A DNA stretch of 64,000 nt from assembly GCF_022815645.1 (NCBI RefSeq), contig NZ_JALGRO010000010.1, positions 24,283 through 88,282 of the forward strand, read 5' to 3'. Below are positions 7,473 through 15,820 of the stretch, one piece after another. Each line of letters starts with the position of its first letter. Position 1 is the stretch's first letter. Below the pieces are notes generated by a model, which searched no databases, was not told the origin of the DNA, and saw only the letters and a list, made by a program, of their open reading frames with translations. Source of the DNA: Curtobacterium sp. VKM Ac-2922 (GTDB taxonomy: Bacteria; Actinomycetota; Actinomycetes; Actinomycetales; Microbacteriaceae). The translations under genes and the position numbers were made by a program.

Positions 7473-7906
7473 CCGCGCGACGGTCCGTCGAGCAGACCCG
7501 CATCCACGAGCAGGCGCAGCGTCGCCACGCCGGCGGGTGGGCACCGGTCCGCATCGTCGGCAGTCACCCATTCGACGGCGTCCACCTCGGCCGACGCGAC
7601 CGGCGTTGCCGCGTCCAGCGTGCCCGGTGACCGGGCGAGGAACAGCGTCATCGCGACCACCGTGCCCGGCGCCTGTCCGTGCGCGGGTTCGGTGACCACG
7701 GCGAACTCGTCGACGTCGGCGGCGGTCACCACCAGCCCGGTCTCCTCGTGGGCTTCGCGGATCGCCGCCTGCACCGCGGTCTCCCCGGGTTCGACCTTGC
7801 CGCCGGGCAGGTACAGCACGTCGCGCCCACGGGCGCGGACCATGAGCACGTGGCCCTCACGCAGCAACAGCAGCGCGCTGACCCGCAGGACGGACGGGAG
7901 GCTCAG
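7469..7906 (-). CDS. NUDIX hydrolase
   Basis: The NUDIX box is complete: GGKVEPGETAVQAAIREAHE followed by ETG, i.e. GX5EX7REUXEEXGU. Substrate unknown; the family hydrolyses nucleoside diphosphate derivatives. The frame has no ATG or GTG start. A CTG at 7906 overlaps the hemA stop (CTGA) and would include the expected first beta strand LRVSALLLL (145 aa). The first TTG, at 7867, would cut that strand (132 aa). I list the longer form with doubt. Downstream of hemA on the same strand, so probably co-transcribed. Confidence 0.75.
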   Translation of the reverse strand: MSLPSVLRVSALLLLREGHVLMVRARGRDVLYLPGGKVEPGETAVQAAIREAHEETGLVVTAADVDEFAVVTEPAHGQAPGTVVAMTLFLARSPGTLDAATPVASAEVDAVEWVTADDADRCPPAGVATLRLLVDAGLLDGPSRG

Positions 7907-9219
7907 CTCGCGTCCGCCTCGGGCGTGTCACGCGGGCAGGTGGACCGGTCGGTCAACGGCACCACCGGCACCGCGACGTCGGCGACTTCCTGCGGCTCGG
8001 GACGGACCCCGAACAGCGCGTCGAGCGCACCCACGAACTCCTCGCCCCGCCCGGCACGACCGAGTTCTCGGGCGCGGACCGAGGGGCGGTGCAGCAGGAC
8101 GCCGACCAGGTGCCGCAGCGCCCGTTCGGTCTGCTCGGCCGCCTCGGGCGTGACGTCGCCGCGCCGGATGGAGCGCTCGATCTCGTCGTCGAGGATGCCG
8201 AACACGTGCTTGCGGAAGGCCACGAGTGCCGGGGTGGTCGACTGTTCGAGCGCCTGGGCCCGGAAGCGCGACACCGCGTCGTCGACCATCGCGCGGGCCT
8301 CGGACTCGGCGTTCAGTTCGGCGACGGGGGCGTGGATGCTGATGGTCTCGAGGTCGAGCAACTCGACGCCACCCACGTGGGTGGCCTCGGGGTCGACGTT
8401 GCGCGGCAGGCCGAGGTCGATGACGATGCGGCGGATCCCGTCGTCGAGGTCGCCGGCGCTGATGACCGGCTGTTCGCTCGAGGTGCACGTGATCACGACG
8501 TCGCTCGAGGCGATGGCCTGGCGCAGGTCGTGTGCGGCGACCAGGTCGTGCTTGGTGGCGAACCACGCTGCGCGCCCGGACGGTGAGTACACCTGGATGC
8601 GCGTGGCACCGCGGTCGCGCAGCGCTGCGATGGTGGTGGCGGCGTAGCTGCCGGTTCCGACCAGCAGCACGTGCGCGCGGCCCCAGTCCGTGACCCGCGA
8701 GGACGCCAGCTCGAGGCCGAGACGCACGAGCGACCGGCCGGCGGCACCGATGCGGGTGCGGGTCTTGACGCCGCGGGACGTGTGCGCCGCTTCTTGGAAG
8801 AGTCGTTCGAGGTCCGACGTGGTCGTCCCGTTGGCGCGCGCGTCCTCAAGCGAGCGGCGGACCTGCCCGGAGATCTCGGTCTCGCCGATGACGACGGACT
8901 CCAGGCCACTCGAGACGGCGAACAGGTGCTGCACGACGTCCTTGCCGTCGAGCACGGTCACGGAGTCGAGCACGTCCGACGGGGCCAGGCCACTGGCGGT
9001 GGCCACCGCGTCGACCGTGGTCGCGACCGCGGAGTCGCCGTCATCGCCCGCGATGTCGAGGTAGGCCTCGAACCGGTTGCACGTGGCGAGCACCACGGCG
9101 CCGTCGAGGACGTCCGATCCGGTGACCAGATGCGAGGCCGCCGCGGGGGCGCCGATGCTCAGTCGCTCCAGGAGGTCGAAGCTGGCGTTGCGATGCGACG
9201 CCGTGAGACAGATGAGCAC
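7903..9219 (-). CDS. hemA: Glutamyl-tRNA reductase
   Basis: Reduces glutamyl-tRNA to glutamate-1-semialdehyde with NADPH, the first committed step of the C5 heme pathway. About 438 residues. The N-terminal catalytic domain contains LICLTASHRNASF and the active-site Cys in ATCNRFEAY (about residue 47). The motif GETEISGQVR follows, then an NADP domain with VLLVGTGSYAA and a C-terminal dimerisation helix region. I chose the GTG at 9219 because TACCAT (-10) lies 7 nt upstream, giving a leaderless start, and because the protein then begins VLICLTASHRN as expected. A longer frame to 9264 is open. It is divergent from hemE; HemL at the far end of the cluster takes the product. Confidence 0.95.
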   Translation of the reverse strand: MLICLTASHRNASFDLLERLSIGAPAAASHLVTGSDVLDGAVVLATCNRFEAYLDIAGDDGDSAVATTVDAVATASGLAPSDVLDSVTVLDGKDVVQHLFAVSSGLESVVIGETEISGQVRRSLEDARANGTTTSDLERLFQEAAHTSRGVKTRTRIGAAGRSLVRLGLELASSRVTDWGRAHVLLVGTGSYAATTIAALRDRGATRIQVYSPSGRAAWFATKHDLVAAHDLRQAIASSDVVITCTSSEQPVISAGDLDDGIRRIVIDLGLPRNVDPEATHVGGVELLDLETISIHAPVAELNAESEARAMVDDAVSRFRAQALEQSTTPALVAFRKHVFGILDDEIERSIRRGDVTPEAAEQTERALRHLVGVLLHRPSVRARELGRAGRGEEFVGALDALFGVRPEPQEVADVAVPVVPLTDRSTCPRDTPEADAS

Positions 9220-9226
9220 GTACTCG

Positions 9227-9265
9227 ATGGTACCGCGCATGTCCGACAGTCGCTGCTGCGACAAT
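9227..9265. promoter_or_regulatory. Divergent leaderless promoters of hemA and hemE
   Basis: On the minus strand TACCAT (9227-9232) lies 7 nt before the hemA GTG. On the plus strand GACAAT (9260-9265) lies 6 nt before the hemE GTG. Both distances fit a -10 box whose transcript starts at the start codon. Only about 50 bp separate the two genes, so a shared regulator would act on both. Confidence 0.55.
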
Positions 9266-9271
9266 CAGCGG

Positions 9272-10384
9272 GTGACCGATGCACCCACCACCGCCCTCCC
9301 GTCCACGCATCCGTTGGCCGACGGGCGCACCGCCGGATCCGCGCTGGTCCGGGCGCTCCGCGGTGATCGCCCGGAGACGCTGCCGGTCTGGTTCATGCGC
9401 CAGGCCGGGCGTTCGCTGCCCGAGTACCGCGACCTTCGAGTCGGCACAGCCATGCTCGACGCGTGCCTCGATCCGGCCATGTCCTCGGAGATCACCCTGC
9501 AGCCGGTCCGTCGGCACGGGGTCGACGCGGGCATCTTCTTCAGCGACATCGTCGTGCCGATCAAGCTGGCGGGCGTCGACGTCGAGATCGTCCCCGGTCG
9601 CGGTCCGGTGCTCGGTTCGCCCGTCCGCACCGCGGCCGACGTCGACGCGCTGCCCGAACTCGACCCGACCGCGCTCGCACCGATCCACGAGGGCGTCGCC
9701 CGCACCGTCGCCGAACTCGGGTCGACCCCGCTCATCGGGTTCGCGGGCGCACCGTTCACGCTGGCCGCCTACCTGGTCGAGGGTGGCCCGTCGAAGGACC
9801 ACATCCGCGCCCGCACGCTCATGCACGCCGAGCCGGAGACCTGGTCGCGTCTGCTGTCCTGGGCGGCCGACGTGTCGGGGCAGTTCCTCCGCGCGCAGGT
9901 GGTCGCCGGGGCCTCGGCGGCCCAGCTCTTCGACTCGTGGGTCGGGTCGCTGTCCCGACGTGACTACCTCGACCACGTGGCGCCGCACTCCGTCCGGGCG
10001 CTGTCGCACGTCGCGGACCTCGGGGTGCCCCGCATCCACTTCGGGGTCGGCAGCGGCGAGGTCCTGGCCGACATGACCACACTCGGTGACCAGGCGCCCG
10101 GTCCCCGCGTCGAGGCCGTGGGCGTGGACTGGCGGCTGCCGCTCGACACCGCCGTCGAGCGGGTCGGCCACGACGTCACCGTGCAGGGCAACATCGACCC
10201 GGCGATGCTCGCCGCACCGTGGGGTGTGCTCGAGCAGCACGTGCGCGACGTCGTCCGCCGGGGTGGCGCAGCCCGCGCACACGTCGTGAACCTCGGGCAC
10301 GGGGTCCCGCCGGAGACCGATCCCGACGTCCTGACCCGCGTCGTGCAGCTCGTCCACTCCCTGGGCAGCGGAGCGGCCGCATGA
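9272..10384 (+). CDS. hemE: Uroporphyrinogen decarboxylase
   Basis: Converts uroporphyrinogen III to coproporphyrinogen III in the cytosol. 370 residues from the GTG at 9272. The signature PVWFMRQAGRSLPEYR, the catalytic Asp region GIFFSDIVVPIKLAG and the C-terminal NLGHGVPPETDPD are all present. The start is supported by GACAAT 6 nt upstream and by homolog length. Its stop overlaps the cgoX start (ATGA), so the two steps are translationally coupled. Confidence 0.96.
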   Translation: MTDAPTTALPSTHPLADGRTAGSALVRALRGDRPETLPVWFMRQAGRSLPEYRDLRVGTAMLDACLDPAMSSEITLQPVRRHGVDAGIFFSDIVVPIKLAGVDVEIVPGRGPVLGSPVRTAADVDALPELDPTALAPIHEGVARTVAELGSTPLIGFAGAPFTLAAYLVEGGPSKDHIRARTLMHAEPETWSRLLSWAADVSGQFLRAQVVAGASAAQLFDSWVGSLSRRDYLDHVAPHSVRALSHVADLGVPRIHFGVGSGEVLADMTTLGDQAPGPRVEAVGVDWRLPLDTAVERVGHDVTVQGNIDPAMLAAPWGVLEQHVRDVVRRGGAARAHVVNLGHGVPPETDPDVLTRVVQLVHSLGSGAAA

Positions 10385-11697
10385 CCGAGGCGGTCGTCGT
10401 CGGCGGTGGGGTCGCGGGCCTGCTCGCCGCCCGCGACCTCGCCAAGGCCGGTGTGCACGTCGTCCTGGTCGAGGGGTCCGGGGAGCTGGGCGGGATGGTC
10501 CGTCGGCACACGGTCGCCGGGATCGACCTCGACATGGCGGCCGACTCGTTCGCGACCCGCACCGACGCCGTCGCCGCGCTGGCGGTCGAACTCGGCCTGG
10601 GCAACGACCTGGTCGACCCGGACCCCCGCGGCGCCTGGCTGACGACGCGCGACGGCCGCACGGCGAAGATGCCCGCGACCGGTCTGCTCGGCATCCCCGG
10701 CACCCCGATGGCCGCCGACGTGATCGCCGTCGTGGGCCAGGGCGCCGCGCTCCGGGCGCAGATGGACTCGCTGCTGCCGTCGCCGGTGGGCGCGCGTGCG
10801 ACCTCGCTCGGCGAGCTCGTCCGGAAGCGGATGGGCGCGAAGGTCCTGGACGACCTGGTGACCCCCGTCGTGGCCGGCGTGCACTCCACGCACCCGGACG
10901 ACCTCGACCCGGACCGGGTCGCGCCCGGGCTCCGCGCGGCACTCCAGCGCGAGGGCTCGCTCGCGCGTGCGGTCATCGCCCTGCGTGCCCGCGCCACCGC
11001 TGGCTCCGCGGTGCAGGGCATCCGTGGGGGCATCGTCCGACTGGTCGACGAGCTGGTCGCCGACCTCGAGACCTGGCACGTCGACGTCCGCCTGCACACG
11101 CGCGCCACCCGCATCGAACGGGCCGCGGTCGAGGTCACCGGCGCGGACGGCACGACCGAGCGCCTGGTCGCCGACCACGTCCTGTCGACGGTGCCGGACC
11201 CCCGCCGTCCGGCGAGCCCGACGCGGACGGGCATCGAGCTCGTCACGCTCGTCGTGGACCAACCGGCTCTCGACGCCGCTCCCCGTGGCACCGGAGTCCT
11301 CGTGCACCCGGACGCCACCGGCGTGCGGGCCAAGGCGATCACCCACGCGAGCGCCAAGTGGCCGTGGTTGGCCGAGGCGGCCGACGGTCGGCACGTCCTG
11401 CGACTCAGCTACCGCACGACCGCAGCGGACGCGGCGGACGTCGGGACGAGCCTCCTGGTCGACCCGTCGGACGCCACCGGCACGCGTGCCGCAGCGGACG
11501 CGGCGACGCTGCTCGGGGTGCCGATCGGTGCCGACCAGGTGCTCGGCGCAGCGAGCGTCCGCTGGCACGGGCCGGACACCGAGCCGGCCGGGCTCGACGA
11601 GGGCGTCGTCGGCATCGGCGAAGCCTCGAACGGGCGCGGTTTGGCGGGGATCGTCGGCACCACGCGGTCGCGCATCCGGGACCTCCTGGGTTCCTGA
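10381..11697 (+). CDS. cgoX: HemY-type coproporphyrinogen III oxidase (protoporphyrinogen oxidase family)
   Basis: 438 residues. FAD-binding Rossmann start VVVGGGVAGLLAARDLAKAG, then ELGGMVRRHTVAGIDLDMAA and the C-terminal FAD motif GIGEASNGRGLAGIVGTT, as in HemY/CgoX. In actinobacteria the enzyme oxidises coproporphyrinogen III to coproporphyrin III with oxygen. That role fits the chdC and cpfC genes nearby. Coupled to hemE by ATGA. Confidence 0.9.
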   Translation: MTEAVVVGGGVAGLLAARDLAKAGVHVVLVEGSGELGGMVRRHTVAGIDLDMAADSFATRTDAVAALAVELGLGNDLVDPDPRGAWLTTRDGRTAKMPATGLLGIPGTPMAADVIAVVGQGAALRAQMDSLLPSPVGARATSLGELVRKRMGAKVLDDLVTPVVAGVHSTHPDDLDPDRVAPGLRAALQREGSLARAVIALRARATAGSAVQGIRGGIVRLVDELVADLETWHVDVRLHTRATRIERAAVEVTGADGTTERLVADHVLSTVPDPRRPASPTRTGIELVTLVVDQPALDAAPRGTGVLVHPDATGVRAKAITHASAKWPWLAEAADGRHVLRLSYRTTAADAADVGTSLLVDPSDATGTRAAADAATLLGVPIGADQVLGAASVRWHGPDTEPAGLDEGVVGIGEASNGRGLAGIVGTTRSRIRDLLGS

Positions 11698-11792
11698 GCG
11701 GACCCCGCACCGGCCGAGGGCTACTGTTGGTCTTCACGCCGAGACATTCCGCTCGACGTATGACCACCGCACACTGAACTCTCGGAGGAACC

Positions 11793-12047
11793 ATGCGAGG
11801 CAGGCTCCTGTTCGTCGCCGGCGCAGCACTCGGGTACGTCCTGGGATCGCGAGCCGGACGGGCGCGGTACGAGCAGATCAAGACCGTCAGCGGCAAGATC
11901 TGGAACAGCAACGGCGTCCAGAAGGGCGTGCACAACGTCGACAAGTTCGTCGCCGACAAGACGCCGGACGTCGCCGAGTTCGTCGGCGAGCAGACGAAGA
12001 AGGTCGTCCGCAAGGTCGGCCAGAAGAAGGACGCCGCGACCTCATGA
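11793..12047 (+). CDS. YtxH-like small membrane-anchored protein
   Basis: 84 residues. Start MRGRLLFVAGAALGYVLGSR, a short hydrophobic anchor with glycines, then the basic motif RAGRARYEQI and a Lys/Val-rich helical tail. This is the usual YtxH pattern; such proteins are associated with general stress but have no known biochemistry. The ATG has GGAGGAACC upstream. Its stop overlaps the next start (ATGA). It interrupts the heme gene cluster. Confidence 0.8.
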   Translation: MRGRLLFVAGAALGYVLGSRAGRARYEQIKTVSGKIWNSNGVQKGVHNVDKFVADKTPDVAEFVGEQTKKVVRKVGQKKDAATS

Positions 12048-12502
12048 CGGACACACGTGACCGGAAGCCGCGATCGCTGTTCGGTCTCGTCGGGGACGTG
12101 CCCCAGCTCGTCAAGAACCTCGTCACGGGTGAGATCGCGCTCCTGAAGGCCGAGCTCGTCGGCAAGGCGAAGGTCTTCGCCCTGGCGGCAGCGCTGCTCG
12201 TCGTGGCGCTCGTCATCGTCCTGTACGCGATCGGCGTCCTGCTGACCGCGGCCGTGATGGGCCTGGCGACCGTGATGCCGGCCTGGCTGGCGGCGCTCGT
12301 GGTCGCCTTCGTGATGCTCGTCGTCGCAGCGATCCTCGGCCTGGTCGGGTGGAAGCGTTTCAAGAAGGGCCTGCCGATCACGCCCGAGCGCACGATCGAC
12401 AGCGTCAAGAACGACATCCGCGCGGTCCGGGGCATGGGCAAGAAGCCGACCCCCGAGACCCAGCACGCGTCTCGGACGCCGGACGTCGGCGGCCGGTTCT
12501 GA
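12044..12502 (+). CDS. Phage-holin-family (actinobacterial Holin-X) membrane protein
   Basis: 152 residues. N-terminal LFGLVGDVPQLVKNLVTGEI is typical of the Actinobacterial Holin-X family (PF07332). Two hydrophobic helices follow (about residues 41-66 and 74-97) and then a basic tail. Despite the family name there is no phage context. It is usually a chromosomal envelope protein found next to YtxH and DUF3618 genes, as here. Start ATG at 12044 overlaps the YtxH stop. Confidence 0.82.
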   Translation: MTDTRDRKPRSLFGLVGDVPQLVKNLVTGEIALLKAELVGKAKVFALAAALLVVALVIVLYAIGVLLTAAVMGLATVMPAWLAALVVAFVMLVVAAILGLVGWKRFKKGLPITPERTIDSVKNDIRAVRGMGKKPTPETQHASRTPDVGGRF

Positions 12503-12543
12503 CGCTCCCGCGTCAGCACCCACGCACCATCCACGGAGGACCA

Positions 12544-12780
12544 GTGACCGACCAGCACCCGCACGACAAGCTCGCCGCCGACGTCGCGTCGACGCGCGCG
12601 CAGCTCTTCGACACGCTCGACGCGATCGAGGACAAGCTCAACGTCCCGAAGCAGCTCGGCATCGCCGCCGCGAAGGTGAAGCGTGGTGTGAGCGAGAAGC
12701 GTCCCCCGTACCTGGTCGGGCTCGCAGCGGGCGCGGTGGTCGTCGGGGGTATCGTCGTGACGGTGCTCCGACGGCGGTAG
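12544..12780 (+). CDS. DUF3618 small membrane protein
   Basis: 78 residues from the GTG at 12544, with GGAGGACCA upstream. The motif LAADVASTRAQLFDTLDAIE followed by KLNVPK matches DUF3618. A single C-terminal hydrophobic helix (about residues 58-74) ends in RRR. DUF3618 often accompanies Holin-X and YtxH-like genes in actinobacteria; the function is unknown. Followed by a 90-bp gap and chdC. Confidence 0.85.
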   Translation: MTDQHPHDKLAADVASTRAQLFDTLDAIEDKLNVPKQLGIAAAKVKRGVSEKRPPYLVGLAAGAVVVGGIVVTVLRRR

Positions 12781-12870
12781 ATCCGAAGGGGTCGGCCGCG
12801 GTCACAGGGGTGCTCGCCGGTGTCGGGGACCGGCGGACCACGTTCTGCAACTGATGGGACCACGGACCAG

Positions 12871-13614
12871 ATGAGCTCCACCGAGCCGACGACACCAGCA
12901 CACGAGACCGCACCGCACGAGACCGCACCGGACTCGGGCATCGACCCCAACCTGATGACGGCGTACGCGCTGTGGGCCGTGTTCCGCCGGCCGACCGGTC
13001 ACGTCGACCCCGTCGGCGCCGACGGGGTGTCCGAGCTGGACGCCGTGGTGGCCGCCGGTGCCGAGCGAGGCGTCACGATCCGCGGTTTCTACGACGTCTC
13101 CGGCTTCCGCGCCGATGCGGACGTCATGATCTGGCTGCACGGCGACGACGCGCAGGCAATCCAGGCGGTGCTGCGTCAGGTCCGCCGCACCGCGGTGTTC
13201 CAGGACGCCGAGCCGGTGTGGCACGCGATGGCCATGCACCGCGAGGCCGAGTTCAACAAGCGGCACACGCCGGCGTTCCTGCGCGGCAAGGACCCCGAGG
13301 CCTGGATCACGGTCTACCCGTTCGTCCGGTCCTACGAGTGGTACCTGCTGCCCGAGGACGAGCGCTCGAAGATGCTCCGCGACCACGGTGTCGCCGGTGC
13401 CAAGTACCGTCGGGTCCTGACGAACACCATCGCGTCCTTCGCCCTCGGCGACTACGAGTGGATCTTGCCGCTCGAGAGCCCCGACCTGGTGGACCTCGTC
13501 GACCTGATGCGTGACCTCCGCTACACCGAGGCCCGCATGCACGTCCGCGAAGAAGTGCCCTTCTACACCGGTCGTCGCGTGACGACCGCCGAACTCCCGG
13601 AGATCCTGTCGTGA
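12871..13614 (+). CDS. chdC: Coproheme decarboxylase HemQ
   Basis: Decarboxylates coproheme to heme b, the last step of the coproporphyrin-dependent pathway, using hydrogen peroxide. 247 residues from the ATG at 12871. Chlorite-dismutase fold motifs: MTAYALWAVFRRP, VTIRGFYDVSGFRADADVM, the catalytic Tyr region YPFVRSYEWYLLP and the heme-ligand His in MLRDHG. A Thr/Pro/His-rich N-terminus of about 30 residues precedes the domain. Its stop overlaps the cpfC start (GTGA). Confidence 0.93.
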   Translation: MSSTEPTTPAHETAPHETAPDSGIDPNLMTAYALWAVFRRPTGHVDPVGADGVSELDAVVAAGAERGVTIRGFYDVSGFRADADVMIWLHGDDAQAIQAVLRQVRRTAVFQDAEPVWHAMAMHREAEFNKRHTPAFLRGKDPEAWITVYPFVRSYEWYLLPEDERSKMLRDHGVAGAKYRRVLTNTIASFALGDYEWILPLESPDLVDLVDLMRDLRYTEARMHVREEVPFYTGRRVTTAELPEILS

Positions 13615-14846
13615 CCGACACCAGCCTGATCACCAACGGACAGCCCGTCCTGGCAGCCACCCCCGCGGCGGCGTCCGGCCCCGAGCACGTCGAGACCCCG
13701 ACCGCGTACGACGCGATCCTGCTGGCCGGCTTCGGCGGCCCCGAGGGTCAGGACGACGTCATCCCGTTCCTGCGCAACGTCACCCGTGGCCGCGGGATCC
13801 CGGACGAGCGACTCGAAGAAGTCGCGCACCACTACCGGCACTTCGGCGGGGTCAGCCCGATCAACGCGCAGAACCGCGCGCTCAAGGCCGCACTCGAGGC
13901 CGAACTGGCCGCGCGCGGCATCGACCTGCCGGTGCTGTGGGGCAACCGCAACTGGGCTCCCTACCTGGAAGACGCCTTCACCGAGGCCGGGCAGAAGGGC
14001 TACACCAAGCTCATCGCCATCGCCACCAGCGCCTACTCGTCGTTCTCGAGCTGCCGCCAGTACCGCGAGGACTACGCCCGCGTGCTCGACGCCACCGGGC
14101 TGATCGACACCATCCAGATCGACAAGGTCCGGCAGTTCTTCGACCACCCCGGCTTCGTCCGGCCCTTCGTCGACGGCGTGCGTGACGGCATGGCCCGCGC
14201 GATCGCCGAGAACGACGGGCTCGACGTCGCGACCGAGCTGCGCATCCTGTTCTCCACGCACTCCATCCCCTCGTCCGACGCTGCCAAGTCCGGCCCGGAC
14301 TTCCGCGGGTTCGGCGACGGTGGTGCCTATGCAGCCCAACACCAGGCGGTGGCGCAGGTGGTGCTGGACCAGGCCTGGTCCGAGCTCGTCGAGCAGCCCG
14401 AGCACGCGCACCTGCGGGGCACGACCAAGCCCGCGTGGAAGCTCGTCTACCAGTCGCGGTCGGGCCCCCCGACGCAGCCCTGGCTCGAGCCCGACATCAA
14501 CGACCACCTCAACGACGACGTCAAGGGCGGCCCGACCCGCGCCGTGCTCATCGTGCCGCTCGGCTTCGTGAGCGACCACATGGAGGTCATGTGGGACCTC
14601 GACGAAGAAGCCACCGAGACCGCTGGTGAACTCGGGCTGTGGTCGCTGCGCACCCAGACGCCCGGTGTCGACCCGGCGTACGTGTCCGGGCTCGTGGACC
14701 TGGTGCTCGAGCGGGTGAACGGTCTGTCCAAGGCCGAGCGTCCGCACCTGACCGACATCGGGCCCTGGTACGACGTCTGCCGTCCCGGGTGCTGCGAGAA
14801 CGAGCGCGCCGGCTTCAAGCCGGCCGCCGCCGGCGTCGCCCCGTGA
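13611..14846 (+). CDS. cpfC: Coproporphyrin III ferrochelatase
   Basis: Inserts ferrous iron into coproporphyrin III. 411 residues, GTG start inside the chdC stop. Ferrochelatase motifs: AILLAGFGGPEGQDDVIPFL, HFGGVSPINAQNRAL, and FSTHSIP with the metal-binding His. Actinobacterial ferrochelatases carry a [2Fe-2S] cluster. Here the C-terminal CRPGCCENE and an inner Cys in SSCRQYRED are good ligand candidates (inference). HemQ is encoded immediately upstream, so the product is likely coproheme. Confidence 0.93.
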   Translation: MTDTSLITNGQPVLAATPAAASGPEHVETPTAYDAILLAGFGGPEGQDDVIPFLRNVTRGRGIPDERLEEVAHHYRHFGGVSPINAQNRALKAALEAELAARGIDLPVLWGNRNWAPYLEDAFTEAGQKGYTKLIAIATSAYSSFSSCRQYREDYARVLDATGLIDTIQIDKVRQFFDHPGFVRPFVDGVRDGMARAIAENDGLDVATELRILFSTHSIPSSDAAKSGPDFRGFGDGGAYAAQHQAVAQVVLDQAWSELVEQPEHAHLRGTTKPAWKLVYQSRSGPPTQPWLEPDINDHLNDDVKGGPTRAVLIVPLGFVSDHMEVMWDLDEEATETAGELGLWSLRTQTPGVDPAYVSGLVDLVLERVNGLSKAERPHLTDIGPWYDVCRPGCCENERAGFKPAAAGVAP

Positions 14847-15820
14847 CCGCGGCCGCCCACCAGAGCGACCCCGTCCGTCCCATCCGCCTCGGCACCCGTG
14901 CCAGCCGCCTGGCGGTCGCCCAGTCCCAGGACGTGGCCGACCGCCTGGCCAAGGCAGCCGGGCGCCCAGTCGAGCTCGTCACGGTGACCAGCGAGGGCGA
15001 CACCAACCGCGCCAGTCTCGCCAGCCTGGGCGGGACGGGCGTGTTCGCGTCCGCCCTGCGTGAAGCACTGGTCGCGGGCGATGTCGACGTCCTGGTGCAC
15101 TCGCTGAAGGACCTGCCGACGGCGCCGTACCCGGGGCTGACCATCGCCGCCGTCCCCAAGCGCGCCGATGCCCGCGACGTCCTGGTCGCCCGGAACGCCG
15201 CGACGATCGACACGCTGCCCGAGCACGCCAAGGTCGGCACGGGGTCGCCCCGTCGTGCCGCGCAGCTCAAGGCGAAGCGTCCCGACCTCGACGTGGTGGA
15301 CATCCGCGGCAACATCGACACCCGGCTGGCTCGGGTGCACGACGACCTGGACGCCGTGGTGCTCGCCGCCGCCGGGCTGAGCCGCATCGACCGCCTGTCC
15401 GAGGCGACCGAGCTGCTCGACCTGGGCTTCTGGCCGAGTGCCCCGGGGCAGGGCGCGCTCGCGATCGAGACCCGTGCGGACGAGTCCGACCGGAACCTGG
15501 TGGCGGCGCTCCGCAAGATCGAGCACGCGCCCACGCGGCTGACCGTGTCGGCCGAGCGGCAGGTGCTCGCGAAGCTCGAAGCCGGGTGCTCGGCCCCGAT
15601 CGGCGCGACGGCCATCGTCGACGCCGAGATGCTGCTGGTCTCGGCGACGGTGTACCGTCCCGACGGCTCCGAGTACCGCACGGCGTCGCACGCCGCGGTG
15701 CTCGACGGCTCGCCGGCAGACCGTCTGGCCGAGGCGCTCGAGGTCGGCACCCGTGTCGCCGCCGAACTGCTCGAGAACGGCGCCGGTGACCTCGCCGACC
15801 TCGCCGACTCCACGAAGTAG
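14843..15820 (+). CDS. hemC: Hydroxymethylbilane synthase (porphobilinogen deaminase)
   Basis: Joins four porphobilinogens to hydroxymethylbilane. 325 residues from the GTG at 14843, which overlaps the cpfC stop. Motifs: RLGTRASRLAVAQSQ, VHSLKDLPT, GTGSPRRAAQL, DIRGNIDTRL and the dipyrromethane-cofactor Cys in LEAGCSAPIGA. It ends with a TAG at 15818-15820. The hemD frame continues in the same reading frame directly after this stop. Confidence 0.95.
   Translation: MTAAAHQSDPVRPIRLGTRASRLAVAQSQDVADRLAKAAGRPVELVTVTSEGDTNRASLASLGGTGVFASALREALVAGDVDVLVHSLKDLPTAPYPGLTIAAVPKRADARDVLVARNAATIDTLPEHAKVGTGSPRRAAQLKAKRPDLDVVDIRGNIDTRLARVHDDLDAVVLAAAGLSRIDRLSEATELLDLGFWPSAPGQGALAIETRADESDRNLVAALRKIEHAPTRLTVSAERQVLAKLEAGCSAPIGATAIVDAEMLLVSATVYRPDGSEYRTASHAAVLDGSPADRLAEALEVGTRVAAELLENGAGDLADLADSTK

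Noticed and set aside
9220..9264. Longer hemA start giving an extra 15 residues
   Set aside because: The extension overlaps the -10 box, is not typical of the family, and the GTG at 9219 gives the expected N-terminus.
12044..12502. Prophage remnant because of a holin-family protein
   Set aside because: The Holin-X family is a common chromosomal actinobacterial family, and no other phage gene is nearby.
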